In this document: positions 8,934-18,000 of the stretch, piece after piece
Position numbering within the stretch: the first letter of the stretch is position 1
Layout of the letters: each line of letters begins with the position of its first letter
DNA from: Synergistales bacterium
GTDB lineage: Bacteria > Synergistota > Synergistia > Synergistales > Synergistaceae
Length of the DNA stretch: 64,000 bases
Assembly (NCBI GenBank): GCA_026002695.1
Contig: BOCB01000001.1
Span: 35,636 to 99,635 of the forward strand
Direction: 5' to 3'
The notes under the pieces: generated by a model
Databases searched by the model: none
Told to the model about the DNA's origin: nothing
What the model saw: the letters and a program-made list of their open reading frames with translations, nothing else
Translations under genes and position numbers: made by a program

Positions 8934-9946
8934 ACCAACACCTCCCAATAGCCTGTCTTATTTGAGCCGACTCGTATAATTTTTCCTGTTTGCTTTAGAT
9001 TTTTGATTATACGTTTGACTGTTGCGGTTGATTTTCCAAGCAGAACCGCCAATTCGTCATAAGTGATGCGCGGATTACTTTTTATCTCTTCAAGAACAAC
9101 TTTTATCGGGTCATTTATCGGGTCATTTATTGGGTCAATCGATCTTGTTTCGGCCTCAATTACTCCGTTTTTCGTTTCAGTCGCAATGTCCACATATTTG
9201 TAAAGCGCATTCTCAATCGCGTCTATCATAAAATCAATGAACGGACGACAGTCCACCGTGCCTTGGTGCGACTCCTGTAAAGCACGATAGTACAGTGCTT
9301 GATTATTGTGTACCAAGGTTTCAACGGGCATCCACGTAAACAGCGGATTCCACTTTGATAATATGAGTGTCTGCCAAAGCCGCCCGATTCTGCCATTGCC
9401 GTCGCGGAAAGGGTGTATGTGTTCAAGCATAAAATGTACGGCTGAGCTTTTAATCAGCGGATGCGCCGAGCTTTCGGTTGCCCAATCAATCAAATCGACT
9501 GTCAAATAAGGCACGTCTTGATATGGTGCTCCCTGATGAAGTATTGTGCCGTCACCACGGGCTACAACTACACCACAGGTGCGATAAGCACCGGATTCTT
9601 CAACCAGCCCGGCGGTCATACAAGCATGGGCTTTGAGTAAATCATCCGAACTATATGGGTTCAATTCTTCCAGCAAGTCATATGCCGCCCAAGCGTTTTG
9701 TACTTCTTTGATGTCTTTTGGCGGTCCCAGTACAGGCTTTCCGTTGATTACATCCTGCACCTGCCGGGGAGTAAGGACGTTACCCTCAATCGCGGTAGAC
9801 GCGTGAATGGATAATATACGATTGTATTTGCGTAAGCGCAGTACGTCGTTATGCTGTTCCTCGCTGATTTTTACACGTTCCAGCAGAGCATGGATTTCTC
9901 CAATTTTCAAATGCCAAAACGGGGATTGAGTAAAAAAGTCGTTCAT
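8930..9946 (-). CDS. Fic-family protein with C-terminal winged helix, inside the type III R-M operon
   Basis: A 338-residue Fic protein. The catalytic motif H-P-F-R-D-G-N-G-R-I-G-R starts at His178 and is complete, so AMP or other nucleotide transfer is expected. A self-inhibitory S-T-A-I-E-G motif at residues 50-55 places it with Fic proteins carrying an N-terminal inhibition helix. After a D-P-I-N repeat (about residues 268-278) comes a winged helix-turn-helix with T-Y-D-E-L-A-V-L-L-G-K-S-T-A-T-V-K-R. It sits between mod and res, 8 bp after mod, and overlaps res by 4 bp. A role in controlling the R-M system or as a linked toxin is inference. Confidence 0.9.
   Translation of the reverse strand: MNDFFTQSPFWHLKIGEIHALLERVKISEEQHNDVLRLRKYNRILSIHASTAIEGNVLTPRQVQDVINGKPVLGPPKDIKEVQNAWAAYDLLEELNPYSSDDLLKAHACMTAGLVEESGAYRTCGVVVARGDGTILHQGAPYQDVPYLTVDLIDWATESSAHPLIKSSAVHFMLEHIHPFRDGNGRIGRLWQTLILSKWNPLFTWMPVETLVHNNQALYYRALQESHQGTVDCRPFIDFMIDAIENALYKYVDIATETKNGVIEAETRSIDPINDPINDPIKVVLEEIKSNPRITYDELAVLLGKSTATVKRIIKNLKQTGKIIRVGSNKTGYWEVLV
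9108..9143 (-). repeat. 12-bp in-frame tandem repeat in the Fic gene
   Basis: Two units of a 12-bp sequence (second with one change) and a third half-matching unit encode D-P-I-N, D-P-I-N, D-P-I-K. This sits in the linker between the Fic domain and the winged helix, so copy-number change would alter linker length without breaking the frame. Confidence 0.75.
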
Positions 9947-9954
9947 ATCCCCCC

Positions 9955-11889
9955 CTATATAACCCGAACGCTCGCGTTCGGCGCAAGGAGCTTGAATATC
10001 TCGAACAGGTTTATCTTCTGCGGACTGCTCGTAAAGCTGTCGTCGCGGAACACGACGCGGCTTGTGAGCGGCTGACGCTCTTTGCAGCGGTTCGCGATCT
10101 CACGCACAAGCTCCTCCGTCACGCCTTTCTCGAAGCAAGCGTACAGGTCGCCGTCATTGTAGTTCTGCGCGTCGAAGCCCGCGATCTTCTCCACGACGTG
10201 CGGCCGGTTCAGCGGCAAGCCCCATTCGAGCAAGCAGCCGTACAGCAAATCCCCGGCAGTTCGGTCGGACTTCACGTTGTCGATTAAACCCTCAAGGTCA
10301 AGCTGCTCGCCGTTATCCTTAACGCCGTTCGCCCATTCGTGTGCGTTGTAATACACGTCGTTCATATTCGTATCGTCAAGCTTGAGAACGCGGAAGCCCG
10401 CATCAAGCTCCGCCGTGCCGAGCGGATTGCCGGCTTTGATTTTGTCCCCGGCGCGGCGGATGCGCTCTTTGCCTATTTCGCAGATATTAGTGAATCCCGC
10501 CTTTGCCGCTTCAGTACCCTCTGCGCATAATTCAGGTAACTGAACCATAATGAACTTGCGCTTGCCGCCGTCCTCGGCGTTAAGCCGCATAACTGCGTGG
10601 GCTGTCGTGGCAGAACCGGAGAAAAAATCGAGGACAAGACCGTCTTCATCGCTCCCCATTTGAACAAGCCGCGATATCATTTCCATAGGTTTAGGATAGT
10701 CAAAGACTTTCCCTTGAAACATATCCTTAACCAGTAATGTGCCTTTTTCGGTATTGCTGTCCTTATCCCACCAAACAGAACGAGCCATTCTCCGCGCTTC
10801 TCGATATTTTTCAACAATCATATAGCTGCCATTACGCATTGGTTTTGCTTTTATATTGATGTTCAAGTTTTCAGCGGCTTTGGGTTTGCCCCAGCGCCAA
10901 ACTGTGTTTATGCCTTGTGATTCTAACGGATATAATTCCAGCCAACCTTCGCGTGGTTCTAAATCAATTTCGTACAAGTCGTTTTCATCAGCTTTGGCAG
11001 TATTGATATAGAATGGATACCAAAGGTTGCGGCGGTTTTCTTTATTAAATTTGATGTTCCTATTACGAAGTTCTCTCAACTCGAAACCGCCCAAAGTGTC
11101 TTGGAACGGAAACTCGCTGTTTTCGTCTGCGACTAAGTTCATTTCAAGTGCGTCAGATTTTCTATATGCAAGAATATAATCGTGCATCCTTGCAATTCCG
11201 CCGTAGTCACGACCACGCGGATTAGCAACAACCGTTATTTGTCCAATAAAATTACTTACGCCAAACACCTCGTCGCAAATCTTGCGTAGCTGGGCAACTT
11301 CATTGTCGTCAATACTGATAAAAATTGCACCGTCATTCGACAGTAGATTTCGCGCCAAAACAAGACGCGGATAAATCATACTGCACCAATCAGAGTGAAA
11401 GCGCGGGTTGCTGTCTGAGTTCTCGCGGAAATTCTTGTTGCCGTTCTCGTCGAAAAGCGAGATTTCCTCATCATATTCCTCATCGTTGGAGCGGAAACTG
11501 TCGTTGTAGATGAAATCGTGCCCCGTGTTGTACGGCGGGTCGGTGTATATCATTTTGACCTTGCCGAGATAGCTCTCCTGCAAGAGTTTCAACACGTCAA
11601 GGTTGTCACCCTCAATGTAAAGGTTCTCGGTGGTGTCCCAATCCTTGCTCTCGCTCGGCACGGGGCGGAGCGTCCTGCGAATCGGTCTGCCCGCTTCGGC
11701 GATAGCTTCGCGCTTACCCACCCAAGTGAACTCGTAGGCTTCGCGCTCCCAAACTTCCTCGCCCACAAACGAGCGCAGAGCGTCAAGGTTCACCTTACCC
11801 TCGGAGATTAGGTTCGGGAACAGCTCGTTGAGCTTCGCGGTATTCGCGGCGGTGAGGTCGGGGGTTTGGAATTTCATCTTATTTGACAT
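9955..11889 (-). CDS. mod: Type III DNA (adenine-N6) methyltransferase Mod
   Basis: A 644-residue beta-class adenine methyltransferase. The catalytic D-P-P-Y motif is at about residue 117, preceded by Y-I-E-G-D-N-L-D. After a roughly 200-residue target-recognition region comes the AdoMet motif F-F-S-G-S-A-T-T-A-H-A near residue 420, an order typical of Mod. I chose ATG 11889 since AAAGGAG lies 9 bases upstream. The ribosome site lies inside the end of a DUF4391 remnant whose stop overlaps the start. All motifs look intact, so it may be active as a lone methylase now that Res lacks its nuclease. No repeat tract for phase variation is seen. Confidence 0.94.
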   Translation of the reverse strand: MSNKMKFQTPDLTAANTAKLNELFPNLISEGKVNLDALRSFVGEEVWEREAYEFTWVGKREAIAEAGRPIRRTLRPVPSESKDWDTTENLYIEGDNLDVLKLLQESYLGKVKMIYTDPPYNTGHDFIYNDSFRSNDEEYDEEISLFDENGNKNFRENSDSNPRFHSDWCSMIYPRLVLARNLLSNDGAIFISIDDNEVAQLRKICDEVFGVSNFIGQITVVANPRGRDYGGIARMHDYILAYRKSDALEMNLVADENSEFPFQDTLGGFELRELRNRNIKFNKENRRNLWYPFYINTAKADENDLYEIDLEPREGWLELYPLESQGINTVWRWGKPKAAENLNINIKAKPMRNGSYMIVEKYREARRMARSVWWDKDSNTEKGTLLVKDMFQGKVFDYPKPMEMISRLVQMGSDEDGLVLDFFSGSATTAHAVMRLNAEDGGKRKFIMVQLPELCAEGTEAAKAGFTNICEIGKERIRRAGDKIKAGNPLGTAELDAGFRVLKLDDTNMNDVYYNAHEWANGVKDNGEQLDLEGLIDNVKSDRTAGDLLYGCLLEWGLPLNRPHVVEKIAGFDAQNYNDGDLYACFEKGVTEELVREIANRCKERQPLTSRVVFRDDSFTSSPQKINLFEIFKLLAPNASVRVI

Positions 11890-12106
11890 TTTCAAGTTCT
11901 CCTTTAAGTTTTTTCAGTTCTGCGTTAAGTTCCAACCGGCGGTTCAGTTGCTTTTCGCGCTGTATTTTATTTGCGTTTCTTTCGCCGGAGTACAGCGCGT
12001 ATGTAATTTTACCGCCTTGCTCCGGCGTGAACAAGAGCTTATGCGGTACAGCCTTGCTTATCAGCAGCAATACGCACTTGGTGATGTCTCGCACCATTAA
12101 CGCCAT
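11879..12106 (-). pseudogene. Probable DUF4391 remnant upstream of mod
   Basis: A 75-codon frame contains I-S-K-A-V-P-H-K-L-L-F and then G-G-K-I-T-Y-A-L-Y, followed at once by a charged C-terminal helix with L-N-A-E-L-K-K-L-K-G-E-L-E. DUF4391 proteins (about 220 residues) commonly precede type III mod genes and have this order, with more sequence between the two parts. It therefore looks internally deleted, and its 5' end merges into unrelated sequence. Its last codons carry the mod ribosome site. Identification is moderate only. Confidence 0.4.
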
Positions 12107-12192
12107 AAGTCCAAGTGTTTCTGCGTCCTCTTTCAGTTTTTCGCTGTGGGATACAGAACTCCCGTGCGCTCTTAGACTCTTTTTCTTCGAGA

Positions 12193-12345
12193 AATGCCGG
12201 CGAAGTAAACCAGAAATTAACGGGCGAATACCACGCGCTGAAAGATGAAATCCGCGAGGTTGAGGTTATCCGCAAGTATGCCGAGCAGATACAACGGACG
12301 ATTGAGCCGCCAAGACAGACGAGAGCGCGGGGTATGGAATTGTAA
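12193..12345 (+). pseudogene. C-terminal fragment of a relaxase/mobilisation protein
   Basis: On the plus strand the frame reads G-E-Y-H-A-L-K-D-E-I-R-E-V-E-V-I-R-K-Y and ends with a short G-M-E-L tail. This resembles the C-terminal helix of MobA-type relaxases of Firmicute-type mobilisable elements. No relaxase catalytic part is present. It is followed directly by a strong terminator. It suggests a mobilisable element once occupied this place. The call is from pattern memory and needs a profile search. Confidence 0.4.
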
Positions 12346-12355
12346 ATTGATAAAG

Positions 12356-12385
12356 ACGGGCGGGGAGAATCGCCCTGCCCGTTTT
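12356..12385 (+). terminator. Rho-independent terminator after the relaxase fragment
   Basis: An ACGGGC...GCCCGT stem with a G/C-rich interior is followed by four T on the plus strand, 11 bases past the stop of the relaxase fragment. Confidence 0.65.
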
Positions 12386-12445
12386 ACCTTGTTGGCATTT
12401 TCAATCCCGAAAGCGCGGCATTTAGGTAGTAAATAAACGGCTTCA

Positions 12446-12655
12446 TCAACAGGAATATTTGCTCGCTTTGAACATAAGACTTTTGGGGTCGCAGAACGGG
12501 ATACCGGTATCAAACTTACTCACGGCCAGTACAAGCGAGTGCAGGACTTCCTCGAACTCCGCGCAGGATTTTTTGTAGGTTTCTTTGTTCGCGTTGAACC
12601 ATTCACGGTTATTGTTGTTTTCCAGGTCCGTGAGGTATGGAAAAATGCTATTCAT
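12446..12655 (-). pseudogene. Truncated DUF2461 (TIGR02453-like) protein
   Basis: The frame reads P-Y-L-T-D-L-E-N-N-N-N-R-E-W-F-N-A-N-K-E-T-Y, the characteristic start of DUF2461 proteins (about 220 residues). It continues to D-P-K-S-L-M-F-K and then breaks off with a short unrelated tail after 69 residues. The family's R-F-S-K-D-K-S-P-Y core, expected next, is absent, so this is a 5' fragment. Confidence 0.6.
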
Positions 12656-12673
12656 ACTTCACACCTTGCAATT

Positions 12674-13132
12674 TTATATATTTTCAGAAGCTATCAATTT
12701 GTGTAAGCAATCCCGAAAATATCGCTCGTTGTTTGACAGAACTCCGAAAAATTCATCGTCTATCTTTTCAACGATTGGTAACGCCCGTTTGATTGCTTCC
12801 CGCCCTTTTTCCAAGAGCCATACGGCATTTGCTCTTGTATCGTTCGGATTTGCCGCCCGTTTCAAGAACCCCTTTTCTTCCAAGCCCCGAATGATTTGTG
12901 AAACGGACATAACATCCATATCCGCCATCTTTGCGATATTTACCTGTGTCACATATTCGTCCGACTGGCACAGAAAATTCAGCACCGTCATAACCACGAA
13001 TTGCGGGTGAGTTATACCAACTTCCCGCAATTCGTTTTTTATTGCGGAGTGCCATTTGTTGTAAACACGGATAAAAACCAATCCTGTTGAAGCGTCGGAA
13101 TCCTTTTTGAATTTATCAGAAGGAAATTCCAC
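12674..13132 (-). CDS. MarR-family transcriptional regulator
   Basis: A 152-residue winged-helix repressor. The core has the helix-turn-helix Y-V-T-Q-V-N-I-A-K-M-A-D-M-D-V-M-S-V-S-Q and then the wing with D-T-R-A-N-A-V-W-L. MarR proteins bind palindromic operators as dimers and release on ligand or oxidation. The gene begins immediately after the stop of the SRPBCC gene. Both are served by one promoter whose -10 lies within a 34-bp palindrome (13569-13602), so autoregulation is likely. Confidence 0.88.
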   Translation of the reverse strand: MEFPSDKFKKDSDASTGLVFIRVYNKWHSAIKNELREVGITHPQFVVMTVLNFLCQSDEYVTQVNIAKMADMDVMSVSQIIRGLEEKGFLKRAANPNDTRANAVWLLEKGREAIKRALPIVEKIDDEFFGVLSNNERYFRDCLHKLIASENI

Positions 13133-13546
13133 CTATTTCTCAACCTCTCTCTTGATTTTCAAAACCGCGCCGGGTACATCAGAGAACACGCCGCAGAGAA
13201 AGCCAAGGTCATCTTCGCCGGGATTCTCTTTTTCCAGACGAACGCTGTGCCGGATATAGGTCTTGCCGTTTTCCCGCAGTATTTTATGCCCGAAATAAAG
13301 ACTCCCCATTCCAGGAACGTCCGTCCTGTCGCAGTAAGAAGCGTTCTCGGCAACTTCTGTTAAGGTAAACGGCATTTCGGGCATTTCTTTCAATTTCATA
13401 CTGCCCGTTGTGCCGGTCTTGACCTCGCCATCGAAAACTATGTTTTCTAAATCATTTTCCCAGACATAGCGTTTTGCGGGGTCGGCATAATAAGGCCAAA
13501 TTTTCTCCGCAGGGGCGTTCGCTTCGAGCGTGAATTGCAGTTCCAT
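13133..13546 (-). CDS. SRPBCC-superfamily (polyketide cyclase/START-like) protein
   Basis: A 137-residue single-domain protein. It opens with M-E-L-Q-F-T-L-E-A-N-A-P-A-E-K-I-W-P-Y-Y-A-D-P and has alternating strands ending in a long helix, as in START-like ligand-binding folds. ATG 13546 is preferred because AAAGGAG lies nine bases upstream; the frame can extend three more codons. It is the first gene of a pair with the MarR repressor, which probably senses the compound this protein binds. The substrate is not predictable. Confidence 0.75.
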   Translation of the reverse strand: MELQFTLEANAPAEKIWPYYADPAKRYVWENDLENIVFDGEVKTGTTGSMKLKEMPEMPFTLTEVAENASYCDRTDVPGMGSLYFGHKILRENGKTYIRHSVRLEKENPGEDDLGFLCGVFSDVPGAVLKIKREVEK

Positions 13547-13568
13547 AAAGTACATCTCCTTTGATAAG

Positions 13569-13619
13569 CAGTATTATAATAAGCATGCTTACTATAATAC
13601 TGCCCAACACGTTTGTCAA
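13569..13619 (-). promoter_or_regulatory. Promoter with 34-bp palindromic operator for the SRPBCC-marR operon
   Basis: On the minus strand TTGACA (13619-13614) and TATAGT (13596-13591) are 17 bases apart. A nearly perfect 34-bp palindrome centred at 13585/13586 (positions 13569-13602) covers the -10 box. It is the natural binding site for the MarR dimer encoded downstream. Confidence 0.75.
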
Positions 13620-13647
13620 GCCCTTTTTTGAGCCCGAATTTTCAGAA

Positions 13648-13845
13648 AAAATGCACTGGAAGAAGCCGGCGAGATAAAAGACGCCGCGAACGTTGAGGAA
13701 CAGATGGATTTTGACGCGCCTTGGACTAAGAAAAACGACGAGTCCCGTTTCGGCTGCAAAGACCATGTAAAATGTGACTCCGGCAGCAAAATCATCGCGG
13801 ACTTCAGCGTAACAGACGCTTCTGCGCGCGGCAGTCAGGAATTTG
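13648..13845 (+). pseudogene. IS5-family transposase fragment
   Basis: The plus frame reads D-F-D-A-P-W-T-K-K-N-D-E-S-R-F-G-C-K and later K-I-I-A-D-F-S-V-T-D-A-S-A-R-G-S-Q. This matches the central D-A-[RS]-W-T-K-K...Y-G-Y-K block of IS5-group transposases (normally about 300-480 residues). It then passes into unrelated sequence. No terminal inverted repeats are visible. Confidence 0.65.
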
Positions 13846-13939
13846 TGAGCATAGAGGTTCGCGTAAAGGGATCCATTTTAACGGAATTTGCGGTTATTGA
13901 CTGCGTTTGCGATAAGGATATAATCAAGGGTATCAATTT

Positions 13940-14075
13940 ATCAAGGCTCAAAAGACGGTGGCTATACTGTGAAATCGAACTGCTGAACCGGAAGTTACAG
14001 TAACAGCGGCAATTCAAGAAGTATCTTATGCAGCAGATGCTGACCGGAAGGACTCGCGTAACTCATTATCCGTAA
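13940..14075 (+). pseudogene. C-terminal remnant of a type I R-M specificity subunit (HsdS)
   Basis: The frame shows E-I-E-L-L-N-R-K-L-Q, a stop codon at 14001, then Q-R-Q-F-K-K-Y-L-M-Q-Q-M-L-T-G-R-T-R-V. This ends like HsdS subunits, whose last helix typically reads L-x-x-Q-K-K-x-L-M-Q-Q-L-L-T-G-K-x-R-V. The internal stop and missing recognition domains show it is dead. Confidence 0.5.
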
Positions 14076-14131
14076 ATAGCGTGCCGTCTGCGCACGGCGG
14101 GGCAATCCGCGTGAAAGGAGCTGCAGAACTA

Positions 14132-14821
14132 ATGATTTATACAGACAAATATACAATGACAGTAGACGAAAGTGTATTCTTGGCGAAACGGTATCTTGTT
14201 GACAACATTTACCACAGCGCGAGGCTGGAAGGATGCGCTATTACCTTTCCCGAAACGCAGACTATTCTTGAGGGGGTGAACGTTGGTTCTGTCACGCTTG
14301 ACGACATTCAGACGGTGTTGAATCTGCGTGACGCCTGGCGGTTCTTACTTGCCGAATTGGATAAGCCTTTCGATTCAGATTACCTCTGCGTACTCAACGG
14401 ATATGTTTCGCGTAATGAAAGTCTTGAATGGGGCAGACTTCGCACCGGCAACGTAAGTATTAGCGGAACAAATTATCGTCCTCCGGTTATGAATGCCGAT
14501 ACGTTGTCAAAGGAATTAACGCGGCTTCTTACTATTCGTTTCGCTACTGAACGCGCAATTGAGGTTTTCCTGTGGGGCTGCCGCTCGCAACTGTTTCGGG
14601 ACGGCAACAAACGCACAAGCACACTTGCCGCAAACGCTATTTTAATACGAAACGGGGCGGGCATACTGTCTGTTCGTGATGAGTATTTACTTGAATTCAA
14701 TACGCTTTTGCTTGATTACTACAATACCGGAGTACGTGAGGAGATGAAGCGTTTTCTATTTGAGAAAGCAATTGCAGGACTTGAAGATAAAGCGGGGTCT
14801 AAAAAGAATGACGTCAAATAA
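14132..14821 (+). CDS. Fic/DOC-like protein with Gln in place of the catalytic His
   Basis: A 229-residue protein; ATG 14132 is chosen with AAAGGAG 11 bases upstream. The Fic core reads R-S-Q-L-F-R-D-G-N-K-R-T-S with Gln at about residue 153 where the H-x-F-x-[DE]-G-N-x-x-R motif has His. The N terminus has an inhibition-helix motif S-A-R-L-E-G (residues 29-34). The anion-binding D-G-N-K-R loop is intact, so nucleotide binding may remain while the usual transfer chemistry should be impaired. It follows the HsdS remnant and could once have been part of that type I locus. It is intact in frame, so probably expressed. Confidence 0.78.
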   Translation: MIYTDKYTMTVDESVFLAKRYLVDNIYHSARLEGCAITFPETQTILEGVNVGSVTLDDIQTVLNLRDAWRFLLAELDKPFDSDYLCVLNGYVSRNESLEWGRLRTGNVSISGTNYRPPVMNADTLSKELTRLLTIRFATERAIEVFLWGCRSQLFRDGNKRTSTLAANAILIRNGAGILSVRDEYLLEFNTLLLDYYNTGVREEMKRFLFEKAIAGLEDKAGSKKNDVK

Positions 14822-14831
14822 TCCTAAGTAA

Positions 14832-14940
14832 ATGCTGAGTTATTGTTAGGAGCCTAAAGGGTAACGATAAAAACCTGACCGGCTCTGCATCCCAAAACGG
14901 CTAAATCCCATTTTGGGCGATTTAATCAGCGCTTACCTAA
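14832..14940 (+). repeat. Interspersed repeat family A, full copy
   Basis: An upstream module (AGGAGCCTAAAGGGTAACGA at its core) is followed by a CCCAAAA...TTTTGGG hairpin (14891-14916) and a GATTTAATCAGC tail. Related copies or parts occur at 21852, 29853 (inverted), 38941, 44581, 52882 and 55617. Confidence 0.65.
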
Positions 14941-14970
14941 CTCATACTGCCCTCGCATCTTTATACACGG

Positions 14971-14998
14971 CGAGCTCCCTCCGTCAGGAGGGAGCTCG
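14971..14998. terminator. Perfect 12-bp-stem hairpin downstream of the secreted protease gene
   Basis: CGAGCTCCCTCC, the loop GTCA and GGAGGGAGCTCG form a perfect hairpin between the convergent Fic-like and protease genes. There is no clear T-run on either side, so it is a hairpin that could act as a weak terminator or mRNA end protector. Confidence 0.5.
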
Positions 14999-15046
14999 CG
15001 CGCGCCGTTATTAACTGAACGGGCGGGCGGGGCGGCAGCCCCCGCC

Positions 15047-18000
15047 TTACCTCTTCGCCCTGCGGCTGCGCTCGGTGAACTTGAGCGCGAGAGCTACTGC
15101 GAGGATCATCAGGACGGACGCCGAGAACACTTCACAGCCGCCGCCCCCGCCGTTGTTCGCTGAAACAGCAGCCGCCGGCTCCGAATCGGGCGATGCCGAT
15201 ACTTTCCTCTCGGCGACGAACAGCGGGTCGCTCCACATGCCGTCGTTTTTGCCGTCGTATATCAGGACGAACGCGCCCTCACTGCCTTTGCTCGCCGTCA
15301 CGTCAGCGGCGCCGGAGTCTATCAGGCAGATTCGCGCCGTAACCTTCACGCCGCCGGGCGCGGAGTTTACGCTGAACGCGTCGGAGAGCGATATGCCCGC
15401 GTCTTTAACTATATTCGAGAGGTCGAACACCTTGCCGCCTATCTGCTTGAACACGCCGTACTTAGAGAAGAACGCGTTCAGGTCGATTTCACCGCCGTCA
15501 GTTACTACGTTTCCCGCGCCGATCGCCGCTTCGAAGGTTATTTCGAGCGGCAGCGCCTGCTGTGACGACGCGCTGATTGCCGAAGAGTCGTAGTCTATCT
15601 CGAATATCTTGGGATCGCCTATCATCGCCAGCGCGTCCGACGACGGCGTGAAGCCTTCCGGCGCGTATTCGCGCAGCACCACGGCCAAGGGGTATGCAAA
15701 CGCGCGTCCGCTGCCCGCGTCGGAAATATCTCCGGCGGCGATCTGTTTCATCGGAGCGCCTGCCAGGATCGGGGACGCCTGAGGGGCGCTTGGCGACAGC
15801 TCCGGAGCGGCCGGCGAGCGCGATCCGGTAAGCGGCAATACTTCAACAGTGCCGTCCGCCGTTACGCCGCCGGGTCCCGCAAACGTTATGATCGCCTCGC
15901 CCGCGCCGACAGCCCTCGCCTTGCCCTGCGGCCTGCCGCCGGCGCTGGGCGTCGTCGCTTCCACGACCGCAACCTTTGTTGGGTTGGACGTCCATGTTCC
16001 CGCGCTTGGAACAGCGCCTCCGCTTTCACCCGGCCAGACCGTGAAGAGCAAGTTTCTGTCCCCGGCGAGAGCCGTTATTTTCTTCGGGTGGAGCACCAGT
16101 CCGCTGACGGGCGCCGGGCTGCCCGACGCCTCGAACGCTCCGACGTCGCCCTTTGCCCTAACCGGGCGATCGACATAGCGCTGGTCTTTCGCGGGCAGGT
16201 TCGCGCCGGCCGCCGGTATCACGTCTATTGCGGGGCTGCCGTCTAAAAGCGGGATCGTCTCGTTCACGCCGGTGTTATAACTCAACGAGCCTATATTCAT
16301 AATGGCGGGGTCGAGACTCTGGCTGGTACTCGCGAGAGTGCGCCCGGGGCTGAGGCCGAATATGTTGTACCCTCCGTCGATGACGCCACTCATTACGTCA
16401 GAACCGGAGATTCCGTTATTCACAAAGAGGCTGTTTCTGACTGCCAAGCCGTGGTAAGCGGAAATCGCGTTTCCGTAGCCCGTATTATTCACATCCGTAT
16501 TATTCACAAACGTACAATTGGTTACAGTCCCCGCTACGTTCGATAATATCGCTCCCCCGGGAACCCCGCTCGTGTTGCTTACGAAGGTGCAGTTCGTGTA
16601 ATTCAGAGGACCTTGGCCGCCAACATACCACGCCGCCGCGCCGCCGCCGTACTCTTTGGAGCGATTGCCGGAGAACGTACAGTTGGTGAAATCACCCACT
16701 ATCCTTAACGCCGAGCCATACACCGCGCCACCTTCACTCACTGCAAAATTGTCGATGAAACGGCAGTTTGTGACACGAAAGTTTATATAGCCGAGGTTGG
16801 CGCCCATGTATATCCCGCCTCCGGAATACGACAACAAAAACGAAGCGGCGTTTCCTCGCGTTACGGTAAAGCCGTTGATGCTGACATTGAATGTCGCGCC
16901 GTCTATATTCGTTCCTATATACATTACATGATTTGCCTGATCCTCACCGTCCAGTATCGTGCGGAACGTCCACGGATCCCAGTTCGGAGCGGTGAGGGCT
17001 GTGTTTGTGCCGGCCGAGGCGTTTGCGTATCCTCCTGTCAAATTACAGCCTTTATTCCATAACGGGAACGTCCGGGCAGCGCCGGCCGCGGGGCTGCCAT
17101 AGATATTTAACGACGGCGTATATGTACCCTCGGCGACATATATATTATCCCCGTCCGCGGCGAGAGCCATTACACCCGACAGGTCGGAAGACGCGTTATC
17201 CCAGTCCATGCCGTTCATGAGTCCGGCGGCCGCGGTTTTCACGTACCAATCCGCCGGAACTCCGGTTCCCATCCTGAAGCTCATGCTGTCAGTTCCGGCA
17301 AGGGGTTTTATGTCCCATATCCTGATGCCGCTGACGATGCTCTGCCCGGATATCAGAGGAGCGGTTGATCCGCTGTAGAGATTCGTGTCGGGGTCGGTCA
17401 CAGCCGGCGTGCCGAAGCCGAACTCGCCGGCGGCGCCTGCCGGTTTGTTGCCGAACAGGTCGCCGAGGTCGCCATTGTTCTTGGCGGCCGCGTTGCCGGG
17501 GTATCCGCCCAGCAGATGGAAACCGCCGCCGTGCGCCTCCTCGACCGCCCTGCCCGGGTGAGGCTGCGCGGCGCTGCTGAAAGAACCGGATACGCTCCCG
17601 TCAACGTGTACGATAAACAGTCCTTTTGTACTATAGCCCGCGTAAGGACCGCTTTTATCGATCATGGTGAACGTGCCGCCGTCGCGAGGGGTAGCGGCGT
17701 CGCGAGGCTGGAGCAGGAAGTATTGATCCGTATTGTCCGTCGATACGAGGTAAATCCCCGTGTGTCCCGCCGCTGTGAAAGTTCCGGAGGAATTTTTATT
17801 CAGAACCGCGTTCGGCGCGGCGAGCCCGGCTGAGTAGAGGCAGTAAGGGTCTATCATGCTTGGAGTCTCCCCGCCGCGTTCGCCGGTTTGCCGCGACCAA
17901 CTGCCCTGAGCCATAAGCGACCAGTATCCGAAGCCGGGCAGCTCGCTCACGGAAGTGTCGTAAAGATCGGGGAAGCCGAAAAGGGCGTGGCCGAGTTCGT

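Noticed and set aside
12039..12275. 78-codon minus-strand frame opposite the relaxase fragment
   Set aside because: No family pattern recognised; overlaps two better-supported remnants in other frames.
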